This document shows, in pieces, positions 32,085-40,562 of a DNA stretch of 64,000 nucleotides. The notes beneath the pieces are model-generated. The model was given only the letters and a program-made list of their open reading frames with translations, was not told the DNA's origin and did not search any database. The position numbers and the translations under genes are program-made. Source of the stretch: Streptomyces ardesiacus (GTDB lineage: Bacteria > Actinomycetota > Actinomycetes > Streptomycetales > Streptomycetaceae); the NCBI RefSeq assembly GCF_003112575.1, contig NZ_BEWC01000008.1:310001-374000 (forward strand), written 5' to 3'. Within the stretch, counting starts at the first letter, position 1. The number at the start of each line of letters is the position of its first letter.

Positions 32085-33020
32085 CTATCCCAGTGCCCGC
32101 AGTGCCGGTGCGAAGGCCACCAGGACCGGGATCACCGGCACCAGCGCGGCGGCGGCCGTCAGCCGCAGCCTCCGGCCCGCGGTCAGCCGGTTGGGCGGGG
32201 TGAGCAGGCGGTGGACCCGCTGCGGGACGTGGGCCTGCGCGGTCGGGCACGGGCCGAAGACGCCGCGGTCCTCGTTGAGTTCGACCAGGGCCAGGGCGGT
32301 CGTCAGCCGGCCGAAGCGGCGCGAGGCGACGTCGTCGGCGGCGAGTTCGACCAGGCGGTGCATCTCGTCGCGGAACGCAGCGAAGACCGGAACCTGCGGG
32401 AAGCCGTCCGCCAGCGCCGTGGCGCAGTTCAGCAGCCAGTCGTGCCGCGCCCGGGCGTGCCCCTTCTCGTGGGCGAGCACCGCGTCGAGCTGGCGGCCCT
32501 CGAGGCGGCGCAGCGCGGCTGTGGTGACCACCAGTTGCGGGGGAGTGCCGGGCAGCCACCAGGCGTCCGGCCGCTCGCCCTCCAGGACGACGAGCCGGTC
32601 CGGGCCGGGCTCCTCGCCGGGCAGCAGCGGAGCGCGGTGCCTCAGTTCGGCCCGGCGCAGCTTGCGCCGGGAGCGCGCCCGCACGACCTCCCGGGCCAGC
32701 ATCGCGACGCTCCACAGCCCACCGCAGGCCAGCGTGACCGCCGTCGTGTCCGCCCAGAGCCCGGACGTGCCCAGCGCGTAGGCCTCGACCACCGGACCGG
32801 GCGCCGTCGAGAAGACCGGCCCGCCCACCGCGTGCCAGGCCGCCGCCGCGCTGAACGTCATCGACAGCGCGCAGCACACGATCACCGCCGCCACCACGCA
32901 CTGCCACACCCACAGCGCGACCACCGGTTCGCGATCGGGCCAGTCGGCCCGGGCGAGCAGCCTGGGGGCGAGCACGGCGGTCAGCGCGCCGAGCAGCAGC
33001 AGTGCCGCGGGGAGAATCAT
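32085..33020 (-). CDS. M56-family (BlaR1-like) membrane metalloprotease without adjacent BlaI
   Basis: 311 residues, with N-terminal helices (LPAALLLLGALTAVLAPRLLA, WVWQCVVAAVIVCCALSMTF, TTAVTLACGGLWSVAMLARE), a cytosolic or exposed metalloprotease domain containing LDAVLAHEKGHARARHDWLL (HExxH zinc motif, downstream E in HRLVELAADDVASRRFG), and a C-terminal helix. In BlaR1/MecR1 such domains cleave the BlaI/MecI repressor, but this protein lacks a penicillin-binding sensor domain and no BlaI gene is adjacent. The partner repressor, if any, lies elsewhere. Upstream is a DUF5134 membrane protein. Confidence 0.92.
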   Translation of the reverse strand: MILPAALLLLGALTAVLAPRLLARADWPDREPVVALWVWQCVVAAVIVCCALSMTFSAAAAWHAVGGPVFSTAPGPVVEAYALGTSGLWADTTAVTLACGGLWSVAMLAREVVRARSRRKLRRAELRHRAPLLPGEEPGPDRLVVLEGERPDAWWLPGTPPQLVVTTAALRRLEGRQLDAVLAHEKGHARARHDWLLNCATALADGFPQVPVFAAFRDEMHRLVELAADDVASRRFGRLTTALALVELNEDRGVFGPCPTAQAHVPQRVHRLLTPPNRLTAGRRLRLTAAAALVPVIPVLVAFAPALRALG

Positions 33021-33162
33021 GGGGGCAGCCTATGAGGGCGGCGCCGTCGGCAGTACGGCCCGAGGCGCAAAGTGACGCAGACAACGATTGCGCACGGCGC
33101 CCTGCGGGCAACCCGGGCCCCCCGGGGGGCCGGACGCCCGGTGCCGGAACCGGCTCCCGGCG

Positions 33163-33759
33163 TCACAGGGGCAGCAGCATGGCCAGCATCCCCATCGCCA
33201 TGGAGAGGCGGCAGGCCCGCGCCAGCTCCGGCCGGTCGCCCCACCCGGCCGGAGCGCGGCCGTCGGCGCCCACCCCGCCCGCGGGCACGGGCGGTGCCCC
33301 CGTCCCGCCACCGGCCACCGCCACCACAGGTATCAGGCGCACGCCGGTCACCAGGACGTATGCCGTGAAGTACAGCAGGAGCGCCCCGGTCAGTACCGGA
33401 GTGCCGGACGTGCCGTGGGCGTGCGCGTGGGCGGGCGAGCCGGCCATCACCACCGCCATGTAGACCATCGCCGCCGCGCCCACCAGGTGGTGCAGATGGT
33501 GCCGCCCCGACCGGGCCGCCCACAGCGCCCGCAGTCCCGCGGCGCCGAACACCACCACGTAGCCGGACCACAGCCAGGCCGGCGGGGTGAACACCGCCGC
33601 GGGCACGGCCATGGCCGCCATGCCGAACCCCATGAGGGCCTCACCGCCCGCCGCACTGCGCTGCTCCTCGACCCCGCTGCGCATCCGCAGCAGGCAGTAG
33701 GCGCCGGTCGCCGCACACAGCGCGACCAGCAGCCATCCGGACGACGCCGGTCCGTGCAC
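33163..33759 (-). CDS. DUF5134 integral membrane protein
   Basis: 198 residues with five or six hydrophobic segments (SGWLLVALCAATGAYCLL, GFGMAAMAVPAAVFTPPAWLW, VVVFGAAGLRALWAA, HLVGAAAMVYMAVVMAG, LLYFTAYVLVTGVRLIPVV, MGMLAMLLPL). A His-rich loop (SGRHHLHHLVG and AHAHAHGTSG) could bind metal, and HHLHHL is conserved in the family. The GTG at 33759 is preferred to 33765 because GGGGAG then lies 6 bases upstream. Function unknown; it neighbours an M56 protease gene on the same strand, 142 bases apart, an arrangement I recall as common in Streptomyces. Confidence 0.88.
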   Translation of the reverse strand: MHGPASSGWLLVALCAATGAYCLLRMRSGVEEQRSAAGGEALMGFGMAAMAVPAAVFTPPAWLWSGYVVVFGAAGLRALWAARSGRHHLHHLVGAAAMVYMAVVMAGSPAHAHAHGTSGTPVLTGALLLYFTAYVLVTGVRLIPVVAVAGGGTGAPPVPAGGVGADGRAPAGWGDRPELARACRLSMAMGMLAMLLPL

Positions 33760-33924
33760 ACGCACCTCCCCGCTCCGCGGTCACGGTCCGTGAAGAACTG
33801 CCCCAGCCATGCGGCGCGCACGCGAGCGCAAGGGGGTACGCGGGGGCAGACAGGGGAGCGCGTGCCCTTCCTCCGGTGGATCGTCGCTGGTCGGTGACGT
33901 GGGCGGATCCGTACCGACATTTGA

Positions 33925-33936
33925 TTTACTGGTAAA
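33925..33936. promoter_or_regulatory. MarR-type operator TTTAC-TG-GTAAA
   Basis: Perfect 12-base dyad 16 bases before the FUSC start, followed by GTTAAC (33944-33949). TTGATT (33921-33926) and GTTAAC are spaced 17 bases apart and may be the promoter. The MarR protein of the same operon is the likely ligand-controlled binder. Confidence 0.6.
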
Positions 33937-33951
33937 ACACTTGTTAACCTC

Positions 33952-35646
33952 ATGTCCATGAGCAGTGCGACCCCCACTCCCGCCACCTCACCGGTCCGAC
34001 GTCTGTCCCTGGCGGGCGTGCTGCGCCTGCGCCGTCCCTCCGAGATCTGGTTCAAACCCGCCCTGAGTTCGGTCGCCGCCGTAGCCCCTCCCAACCTGCT
34101 CCTGCTGGCGTTCGGCCGGCTCGACCTGGCGATGTACACGATGGCCGGGTCGCTGTGCGCGCTGTACGCCCACAACCGTCCCTACGCCGTCCGCGCCCGC
34201 ACGCTGGCCTGGGTGGTGCTCGGCATGCTCGGCGGCGTCGCCGTCGCCCTGGTCACCGCCTCGCTCACCCGCGACGCCGTCGTCCTCGTCACCGTGGGCG
34301 CTCTGCTGGCCGCCGTGCAGAAGGTGCTGTGCGACGCCACCCGCATCGGCCCGCCGGGCAACGTGATCCTCACCTTCATCAGCTCCGCCGCCCTCTTCGT
34401 CCCGCAGACCCTCGCCCAGGTCCCCGGGCACCTGGCCCTGGCCGCCGCCGCGGGCGTGTGGGCCTGGCTCGTCGGAATGGCGCCCGCCCTGGTCCGCCCG
34501 CACGGCCCGGAACGCCGGGCCACCGCCCAGGCACTGAACGCCGCAGCCGCGTACGCCGCCACCCGGGGCGCCGGCGACGGCCACGCGTCCCTGCGCGCCG
34601 CCGGGTACGCCGCCGTACAGGCCGCCTGGCAGACGCTGCTGTCCCTGCCCGCCACGGGCGCCCGCGCCGCCACCCGGCACGCGCTGGAACGCCTCGTCGT
34701 CCGTGCCGAGGTCGCACTGGCCGCACCGGCCGACAGCGACCCCGAGCGGCTGCGCGCCTGGGCCCACGCGCTGCGCGGCGGCGGCCGGATCCCCCGCACC
34801 GGCGAGGCCCCGGCCGAGACCGACGAACTCCTCGGCGCGGACGCCGAACTCGCCGCCCGGCCCGCGCCCCTGTGGCAGCGGCTCGGCCCGCTCACCCCGA
34901 TCGCCGTCCGCACCGCCCTCGGCTGCGCGCTGGCCGGCTACGCCTCCCTGGCCCTCGGTATCGGCCGCCCCTACTGGGCCCTGGTCACCGCCGCCGCGCT
35001 CTACCAGGCCAACATCACCCTGACCTGGAGCCGGGCCGTGCAGCGCGTCGTCGGCAACCTCGCGGGCGTGCTGCTCTTCGCCGCCATCGCCCCGCTGGCC
35101 CACCTCGGGCAGGTGCTGCTCGTCCTGTGCTGCCTCGCCCTCAACTTCGGCGCCGAGGCCCTCATCACCCGCAACTACTGGCTCGGCAGCGTCTGCGTGA
35201 CCCCGATGGCCCTGCTCGTCACCGAGTTCGCCGGCTACCAGGCCCCCGGCGACCTGATGACCGAGCGGGCCGTGGACACCCTGGTCGGGGCGCTGGTCGG
35301 CTTCCTCGCAGCCGTCGTCGTCACCAACCGGCGCGCCGGAAACCGCGTCGAGCAGGCGGTGACCGCGGCCGACCGCGCCCGCGAACGCGCCGCACGCCTC
35401 CTCGCGGAGCCCGACCCCGCCCCCGGCGCCCTGGAGGCCGCCCGCCGGGGCCTGGCCGCCGCCCTCACCGACCTGCGGGCCACCGCCGACGGGGCCGCCG
35501 GTGAATGGTGGGGACGCGCACTGCCCCAGGAGAGGGTCGTGCTCGCCGAGCAGTCCGGACACCGTACGCTCGCCGAGGCGGTGCGACGCCAGGCAGCGCG
35601 TGCGGACCGCGAGACGGGCACGAGAACGGAGGACGTACGTCCATGA
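33952..35646 (+). CDS. FUSC-family membrane protein, aromatic acid exporter-like
   Basis: 564 residues. Two hydrophobic blocks (about residues 35-180 and 310-460) and a soluble C-terminal helical part (about 470-560). Signature parts include GSLCALYAHNRPYAVRARTLAWVVLG, ALGIGRPYWALVTAAALYQANITLTWSRAVQRVVGNLAGVLL and the C-terminal NRRAGNRVEQAVTAADRARERAARLL. It resembles exporters of aromatic acids or weak acids (AaeB/YccS type). ATG 33952 or the in-frame ATG 33958 may be the start; a promoter-like pair just upstream hints at a leaderless mRNA. The stop overlaps the following MarR gene (ATGA), so the pump and its regulator are coupled. Confidence 0.92.
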   Translation: MSMSSATPTPATSPVRRLSLAGVLRLRRPSEIWFKPALSSVAAVAPPNLLLLAFGRLDLAMYTMAGSLCALYAHNRPYAVRARTLAWVVLGMLGGVAVALVTASLTRDAVVLVTVGALLAAVQKVLCDATRIGPPGNVILTFISSAALFVPQTLAQVPGHLALAAAAGVWAWLVGMAPALVRPHGPERRATAQALNAAAAYAATRGAGDGHASLRAAGYAAVQAAWQTLLSLPATGARAATRHALERLVVRAEVALAAPADSDPERLRAWAHALRGGGRIPRTGEAPAETDELLGADAELAARPAPLWQRLGPLTPIAVRTALGCALAGYASLALGIGRPYWALVTAAALYQANITLTWSRAVQRVVGNLAGVLLFAAIAPLAHLGQVLLVLCCLALNFGAEALITRNYWLGSVCVTPMALLVTEFAGYQAPGDLMTERAVDTLVGALVGFLAAVVVTNRRAGNRVEQAVTAADRARERAARLLAEPDPAPGALEAARRGLAAALTDLRATADGAAGEWWGRALPQERVVLAEQSGHRTLAEAVRRQAARADRETGTRTEDVRP

Positions 35647-36203
35647 CCGCAACCGACGGGGGAGCCCGGGGCGGAGCCGGGAACGGGGGGACGGGGCCGG
35701 GCGGGGACACCGTGGCCGCCGTCGTACGCCAGTGGCGGACCGTCCGCCCGGACCTCGACACCGGGCCGATGGAGATCATCGGCCGGATCAACCGCTGCGC
35801 CGCCCTCCTCCAGCAGGCCGAGGACGCGCCGCTGCGCCGGGCGGGCCTCAGCCGGGCCGAGTTCGACCTGCTGGGCGCCCTGCGCCGCACCGGGCACGAG
35901 CTGACCCCGGGCGAGCTGGCCCGGGAGACCTTCTCCTCCGGCGCCGCCGTCACCAAGCGCCTCAAGCAGCTCAGCGAGCGCGGCCTCGTCGAGCGGCGCG
36001 GCGACACCCGGGACCGCAGGGTCGCCCACCTGCGCCTCACGGAGGCCGGACGCGACCTCGTCGACGGGATCCTGCCGGAACAGCTCGCCTACGAGTCCGC
36101 CGTCCTGTCCGGCGTCGACGGAGCGCGGCAGGGCGAACTGGCGGCGTTGCTGGGCGGGCTGCTGGGGCAGCTCGAGGGCCGCCTGGACGCGCTGCGGGCC
36201 TGA
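35643..36203 (+). CDS. MarR-family transcriptional regulator
   Basis: 186 residues, with a Gly-rich N-terminus and a MarR winged helix: PMEIIGRINRCAALLQQAEDAPLRRAGLSRAEFDLLGALRR, ELTPGELARETFSSGAAVTKRLKQLSERGLVERRGDTRDRRVAHLRLTEAGRDLV. The recognition-helix/wing segment SSGAAVTKRLKQL and DRRVAHLRLTEAG are typical. ATG 35643 overlaps the FUSC stop. A perfect dyad upstream of the FUSC gene is the probable operator, giving repression of pump and regulator relieved by a phenolic or acid ligand; inferred. Confidence 0.95.
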   Translation: MTATDGGARGGAGNGGTGPGGDTVAAVVRQWRTVRPDLDTGPMEIIGRINRCAALLQQAEDAPLRRAGLSRAEFDLLGALRRTGHELTPGELARETFSSGAAVTKRLKQLSERGLVERRGDTRDRRVAHLRLTEAGRDLVDGILPEQLAYESAVLSGVDGARQGELAALLGGLLGQLEGRLDALRA

Positions 36204-36258
36204 AGGGCGCCTGCTCGAAACGTCCCGCGGAGCCCGGCGGCCTGCCGTGCCGCCGGGA

Positions 36259-37023
36259 TCAGCGTGCGCCCCCCGCCCCGTACACGCCGAACATCGCGCC
36301 CTGCGGGTCCCGCAGCACGGCGAGGCGGGGGCCGTCGGGCACGGAGGTCGGCTCCATCAGCACGGTGCCGCCGCCGTCGGTCGTGTCGACCGCGGCCGTG
36401 TTCACGTCCACCACCGCGAAGTAGGGCAGCCAGTGCGCCGGCACCTCGTGCGGGAACTTGTCGTCCATCGGCACCATCCCGCCGAAGTCCGCCCCCTCGA
36501 TCCCCCACTGCTGGTAGCGCGGCGGGCCGGTGACGCTCCAGCCGAAGACCGTGGTGTAGAAGTCCGCGGCCCGGTCGGGCTCCCGGGTCAGCAGCTCCAC
36601 CCAGCCCAGCGAGCCGGGCGCGTTGAACAGTCCGGCCCCGGGGAAGGAGCCGCCCTGCCAGAGCTGGAAGACCGCCCCGGTCGGATCGGCGGCCACCGCG
36701 AAGCGGCCCGAGTCGAAGACGTCCGTGGGTCCCTCCAGGACCGTGCCCCCGGCCGCCGTCACCTGCCGTACGGCCGCGTCCGCGTCGCGCACGGCGAAGG
36801 ACACGTTCCAGGCGACCGGCTGTCCCGGCTGGTAGAGCGGCGTCAGGGCGGCGACCGCCGCGTCGTCGATCCGCGCGATCGTGTAGCCGCCCGCCTGCTG
36901 GTGCGAGACCGTCTCGGGATACCAGCCGAACAGCTTGGTGTAGAACCTCCGGGCCGCCCTCAGGTCGGTGGTCCCCAGCTCCGCCCAGCAGGGCCCGCCG
37001 GTCACCGGTTCGTGGAGCTTCAT
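36259..37023 (-). CDS. VOC-superfamily protein with two glyoxalase-like domains
   Basis: 254 residues made of two tandem VOC domains: PCWAELGTTDLRAARRFYTKLFGW...VAADPTGAVFQLWQG (about 10-125) and LGWVELLTREPDRAADFYTTVFGWSV...VLRDPQGAMFGVYGAGG (about 135-250). Each begins with the W-x-E-L/F metal-ligand pattern and ends in DPxG-x-x-F. Related Streptomyces proteins are annotated as hydroxylases or bleomycin-resistance-like, with substrate unknown. ATG 37023 has GGAAGGA about 9 bases upstream. A second VOC gene follows upstream on the same strand. Confidence 0.92.
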   Translation of the reverse strand: MKLHEPVTGGPCWAELGTTDLRAARRFYTKLFGWYPETVSHQQAGGYTIARIDDAAVAALTPLYQPGQPVAWNVSFAVRDADAAVRQVTAAGGTVLEGPTDVFDSGRFAVAADPTGAVFQLWQGGSFPGAGLFNAPGSLGWVELLTREPDRAADFYTTVFGWSVTGPPRYQQWGIEGADFGGMVPMDDKFPHEVPAHWLPYFAVVDVNTAAVDTTDGGGTVLMEPTSVPDGPRLAVLRDPQGAMFGVYGAGGAR

Positions 37024-37139
37024 CGTGCTGGCGTCCTTCCGCCGGGGCCGCGTCCGCCCCCCTCCAGCACGCTAAGGCCGGGCCGGGGGCGGGGCCATCC
37101 GGCACGTGCGCCCACCGGCCGAGGTACCCGCCGTGCGGC

Positions 37140-37532
37140 TCAGATCCCCGGCCGGTAGCGCAGCGGATGCTCCGCGGGCACCTCCACCAGCACGATGCGG
37201 GTGCCGTCGGGGTCCTCGATCCACATCTCCACCAGCCCCCACGGCTCCTTGACCGGCGGCCGCACGATCCCGACGCCCTTGGCGCGCAGTTCGTCGTGGG
37301 CCGCCGCCGCGTCCTCGACCTGGAGCCACAGGGCCGGCCCGGGGCCGACGGGCTCCTCGGAGCGTCCCGAGACCTCCAGGAAGCCGCCGCCGAGGAAGTA
37401 GACGGTGCCCCGCTCCGGGCCCGTGCCGAACTCGCGGTGGACGGCGAGGCCGAGCTGCTCGCCGTAGAAGGCGCGGGTGCGGTCGGGATCGGTGGGACGG
37501 AGCAGGGTCCGGCTGCTGAGTACGTGCACCAT
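37140..37532 (-). CDS. VOC-family (glyoxalase/bleomycin-resistance-like) protein
   Basis: 130 residues, one VOC domain: VHVLSSRTLLRPTDPDRTRAFYGEQLGLAVHREFG, then GTVYFLGGGFLEVSG and WGLVEMWIEDPDGTRIVLVEVPAEHPL. The histidine or glutamate ligands expected for metal (start of strand 1 reads SSRTLLR; VEMWIEDPDG at the end) are only partly present, so activity is uncertain. The ATG at 37532 is one base from the GGGAGG site, which is tight; GTG at codon 2 may be used instead. Separated by 116 bases from the double-VOC gene. Confidence 0.85.
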   Translation of the reverse strand: MVHVLSSRTLLRPTDPDRTRAFYGEQLGLAVHREFGTGPERGTVYFLGGGFLEVSGRSEEPVGPGPALWLQVEDAAAAHDELRAKGVGIVRPPVKEPWGLVEMWIEDPDGTRIVLVEVPAEHPLRYRPGI

Positions 37533-37617
37533 GCCTCCCGAGCGTAGTGGCGGCCGGCGGCGGCGTTACGCTCATCGGTGCCCGCGACGCGCCCGAGAAC
37601 GAACCGGAGACGCCCCC

Positions 37618-38157
37618 ATGAACACCGCTGCCGGCCCACTGACCTACCGCGACGCCACCGAGGCCGACGTGGACGCGCTCGTGGCGCTCATAGAGTCCGC
37701 GTACCGGGGCGATTCCAGCCGGGCCGGGTGGACCACCGAGGCGGACATCCTCGAGGGGCAGCGCACCGACCCGCGGGGTGTGCTGGAGGTCGTCGAGGCG
37801 CCGGACAGCCGCCTGCTGACGGTGGAGCGGGACGGCGGGATCGTGGCCTGCTGCCAGCTCGAGCACCGCGGGGCGCACGCCTACTTCGGGATGTTCGCGG
37901 TCAGCCCGGCACTCCAGGGCGGGGGACTGGGCAAGGCGATCATCGCGGAGGCCGAGCGGCAGGCCCGCGCGACGTGGGGCGTCACCGAGATGCACATGAC
38001 GGTGATCTCCGTGCGCGAGGACCTCATCGCCTGGTACGAGCGCCGCGGCTACCGCCGTACGGGAGAGACGACCCCCTTCCCGTACGGCGACGAGCGCTTC
38101 GGCATCCCGCAGCGCGACGACCTCCGGTTCGAGCTGCTGGTCAAGCCGCTGGCGTGA
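37618..38157 (+). CDS. GNAT-family N-acetyltransferase
   Basis: 179 residues. GNAT core: LTYRDATEADVDALVALIESAYRGD (strand 1 and helix 1), VACCQLEHRGAHAYFGMFAVSPALQGGGLGKAIIAEAERQAR (acetyl-CoA site, Q-x-x-G-x-G/A as QGGGLG) and HMTVISVREDLIAWYERRGYRRTGET. The substrate is not predictable, an amine or an amino acid being usual. ATG 37618 has GGAGA 9 bases upstream. Divergent from the VOC gene 85 bases away and convergent with GDPD. Confidence 0.94.
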   Translation: MNTAAGPLTYRDATEADVDALVALIESAYRGDSSRAGWTTEADILEGQRTDPRGVLEVVEAPDSRLLTVERDGGIVACCQLEHRGAHAYFGMFAVSPALQGGGLGKAIIAEAERQARATWGVTEMHMTVISVREDLIAWYERRGYRRTGETTPFPYGDERFGIPQRDDLRFELLVKPLA

Positions 38158-38181
38158 CGCCCGGAGCCGCCGGGGCGCCGC

Positions 38182-38865
38182 TCAGGCGGTGAAGCGGCCG
38201 GTGCGCTTGATCTCCGGGTAGTCGGTCGTCGCGCCGTCCAGGCCCAGGGCGCGCACCAGCCGCAGGTGGTCCTGGGTGTTCACGGTCCAGCAGAACACCC
38301 GCAGGCCCGCCTTGCGGGCCTTCCTCACGGTCTCCAGCGTGATCCTGTTGATGTCCAGGCACAGCGTCCGGGCGCCCGCCGCCACGGCGCGGTCCACGAC
38401 CTCGGGGCCGTAGTACTGCGCGACCAGGGCGGTCCGCACCCCCGGCACCAGCCGGGCGATCTCGACGAGGGCCTCGTCGTGGAACGAGATCACCTCCACC
38501 CGGTCCACCAGGTCCCGGCGGAGCATCACCTCGGCGAGGACGCGTGCGGCCGCCGCGTCCTTGATCTCGGCCTGCAGGGGCACCGACACCGCGTCCAGCG
38601 CCTCCTCGAAGACCGGGATCCGCTCCCCGCGGCCGGCGTCCAGGGTGCGCAGCTCCTCGAGGGTCTTGTCGGCGATCGCGCCGGTGCCGTCGGTGGTGCG
38701 GTCCACGTCGGCGTCGTGCATGACGACGAGCGCGCCGTCCTTGCTCAGGTGCAGGTCCAGTTCGACGACGTCGAGGCCGGCCTGCTCGGCGGCGACGAAG
38801 GAGCGCAGGGTGTTCTCGGGTTCGACACCCATCGCTCCGCGGTGACCGATGGTGAGGAAGTTCAA
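38182..38865 (-). CDS. Glycerophosphodiester phosphodiesterase (GDPD)
   Basis: 227-residue TIM-barrel enzyme that hydrolyses glycerophosphodiesters to glycerol 3-phosphate and alcohol. Catalytic marks: TIGHRGAMGVEPENTLRSFVAA (HRG...PENT), VVELDLHLSKDGALVVMHDADVDRTTDG (E-x-D metal pair, HD), with IKDA and CLDINRIT barrel strands downstream. No signal peptide, so cytoplasmic. The start codon appears to be TTG at 38865, as no ATG or GTG is near that keeps the HRG motif; TTG starts are rare in this genome. Divergent from the DUF6421 operon, with 225 bases between. Confidence 0.93.
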   Translation of the reverse strand: MNFLTIGHRGAMGVEPENTLRSFVAAEQAGLDVVELDLHLSKDGALVVMHDADVDRTTDGTGAIADKTLEELRTLDAGRGERIPVFEEALDAVSVPLQAEIKDAAAARVLAEVMLRRDLVDRVEVISFHDEALVEIARLVPGVRTALVAQYYGPEVVDRAVAAGARTLCLDINRITLETVRKARKAGLRVFCWTVNTQDHLRLVRALGLDGATTDYPEIKRTGRFTA

Positions 38866-38927
38866 GGCTCGACTCGCTTCCGTCGACGTCGGCGGGCAGG
38901 GCCGCAGCCTAACGGCCCTGCCGGACC

Positions 38928-38952
38928 GTTTCCCCTGTGCTTCGCCGGGTAT
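38928..38952 (+). promoter_or_regulatory. Sigma-B/F-like promoter GTTTC-N14-GGGTAT before the DUF6421 operon
   Basis: GTTTC (38928-38932) and GGGTAT (38947-38952) with a 14-base spacer match the stress sigma factor consensus known for Streptomyces SigB (GNNTN-N14-16-GGGTAC/T). Transcription from about 38960 would give a 130-base leader to DUF6421. Prediction from sequence only. Confidence 0.6.
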
Positions 38953-39018
38953 ACGAATCCGGCGTCCGACAGGAAAAAATGCGGCACAGCCCCGGGTGGG
39001 GCAGGATAATTTACGGAG

Positions 39019-39055
39019 TCTCCCCTTGATTGGAGAAACGTCGTATGTCTACGGT
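39019..39055 (+). promoter_or_regulatory. Second promoter and overlapping dyad before DUF6421
   Basis: TTGATT (39026-39031) and TACGGT (39050-39055) are spaced 18 bases, a vegetative-type promoter with predicted start near 39062. The dyad TCTCC-N8-GGAGA (39019-39036) covers the -35 and could hold a repressor. Confidence 0.45.
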
Positions 39056-39090
39056 GGCGTCACGCTAGCTTCTCCCGTGGAGGATGGGAC

Positions 39091-40494
39091 ATGACGGAAA
39101 TTCTTGTGCAGGTGGGCGCGGAGGAGAACGTTCCTCCGGCGAGCAGGGTGGTTGAGCACCCGGCGTGGCCCGTGCTCAAGGATGCCGTGGAGCAGATCCG
39201 GCCATGGCAGTCCAAGGACGGGTCGATCGACTTCGGCGCCGAGGGCGCCCCGGAGCGGGCCACCGCCGAGGACGCCGTACGCCGTGTCACCGAGGCGGTG
39301 CGCGAGCTGTCCCCGCTGCTGCCGCACGACCGTGCCTACCACGAAGCCCTGGTCGGCGACCTCGGCCGCTGGGCCGACGGCGGCTTCGAGGTCCCCGACT
39401 TCCTCGACTCGCTGCTGGCCTTCCAGCCCGCGGCCAACCGCGCGGACGGCCTCCAGCACCTGGTCGTCTTCCCGATGTACACGCAGAACGGCAACCCGGA
39501 CCGCAACCTCGAGGCCGTCGTGCTGCGCATGGTCTGGCCCGACTGGCTGGCGGAGCTGGAGCGCACCCGGTACGACAACCCGCTGTTCTGCGGCATCACC
39601 TTCGAGGACTTCACGGCCGGCTACGACACCAACTCGGCCGTCCTCTTCCCGGAGACCATCGCCGTGCGCGAGGCGCCCGAGCGCTTCTCCTGGGGCGGCA
39701 TCTTCTGCGACCGCGAGGCCGCCCGCTTCCGCCGCGTCACCGAGGCCGCCGTGGACCTGCTGGGCCTGGAGCTGCCCGAGGACGTGGCCGCGATGGTCCA
39801 CGACCAGAAGCGCTGCGAAGAGGCGTTCGTGCTGTGGGACATGGTCCACGACCGCACCCACAGCCACGGCGACCTGCCCTTCGACCCGTTCATGATCAAG
39901 CAGCGCCAGCCGTTCTGGATGTACGGCCTGGAGGAGCTGCGCTGCGACCTCACCGCCTTCAAGGAGGCCGTGAAGCTGGCGGACGAGGGCGTCCCGCAGG
40001 CCCGCGACGTGCAGTACGCGGTGCTCTTCGACCGCATGTTCCGCTTCCCGGTCACCGGCGAGCGGGTGCGCAACTACGACGGCCTCGGCGGCCAGCTCCT
40101 CTTCGCCTACCTGCACAAGCACGACGTCGTGCGCTGGACCGACAACAAGCTCTTCATCGACTGGCAGCGCGCCCCGCAGGTCACCAACCAGCTGTGCGGC
40201 GAGATCGAGAAGCTCTACCGCGACGGCATCGACCGCCCGAAGATCGTCCACTGGTTCGCCGGCTACGAGCTGGTCTCCGCCTACCTCGCCCCGCACCCGG
40301 GCTCCAAGTGGGCCAAGGGCCCCGACGCCCTGGACCTGACCCTGCCGCCGCGCAAACTCGTCGACGACGTGCTTCCCGACGAGTTTCCGCTGAGCATGTT
40401 CTACGAGGCCCTGTCCAAGAAGCTCAAGAAGGTGATCGCCTCGACCCGGGGCATCACCAGGGCCGCGGACGGTGCCGAACGGGCCGCCGCGTGA
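39091..40494 (+). CDS. DUF6421 family protein, putative metal-dependent hydrolase (HDxxH)
   Basis: 467-residue soluble protein. No signal or membrane segment. I recognise the family only as DUF6421, without a described function. Residues 251-262 read MVHDRTHSHGDL, an HDxxH sequence (H253, D254, H257) resembling the HExxH zinc motif with Asp for Glu, followed 24-25 residues later by LEELRCDL (E281, E282), placed like the third zinc ligand of gluzincin peptidases. Aromatic-rich segments (FPMYTQNGNPDRN, QPFWMYGLEEL, DNKLFIDWQRAP, KIVHWFAGYELVSAYLAPH) suggest a deep pocket. GGAGG lies 12 bases before the ATG. The gene is the first of a three-gene operon with an SDR and a PLP enzyme. Hydrolase function is inference. 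Confidence 0.85.
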   Translation: MTEILVQVGAEENVPPASRVVEHPAWPVLKDAVEQIRPWQSKDGSIDFGAEGAPERATAEDAVRRVTEAVRELSPLLPHDRAYHEALVGDLGRWADGGFEVPDFLDSLLAFQPAANRADGLQHLVVFPMYTQNGNPDRNLEAVVLRMVWPDWLAELERTRYDNPLFCGITFEDFTAGYDTNSAVLFPETIAVREAPERFSWGGIFCDREAARFRRVTEAAVDLLGLELPEDVAAMVHDQKRCEEAFVLWDMVHDRTHSHGDLPFDPFMIKQRQPFWMYGLEELRCDLTAFKEAVKLADEGVPQARDVQYAVLFDRMFRFPVTGERVRNYDGLGGQLLFAYLHKHDVVRWTDNKLFIDWQRAPQVTNQLCGEIEKLYRDGIDRPKIVHWFAGYELVSAYLAPHPGSKWAKGPDALDLTLPPRKLVDDVLPDEFPLSMFYEALSKKLKKVIASTRGITRAADGAERAAA

Positions 40495-40562
40495 GCGAGG
40501 GCGGCGGCACGCACGGACAGGCACGGCAGACACAGGCTCGGCAGGCTCGGGAGGCGAGGACC

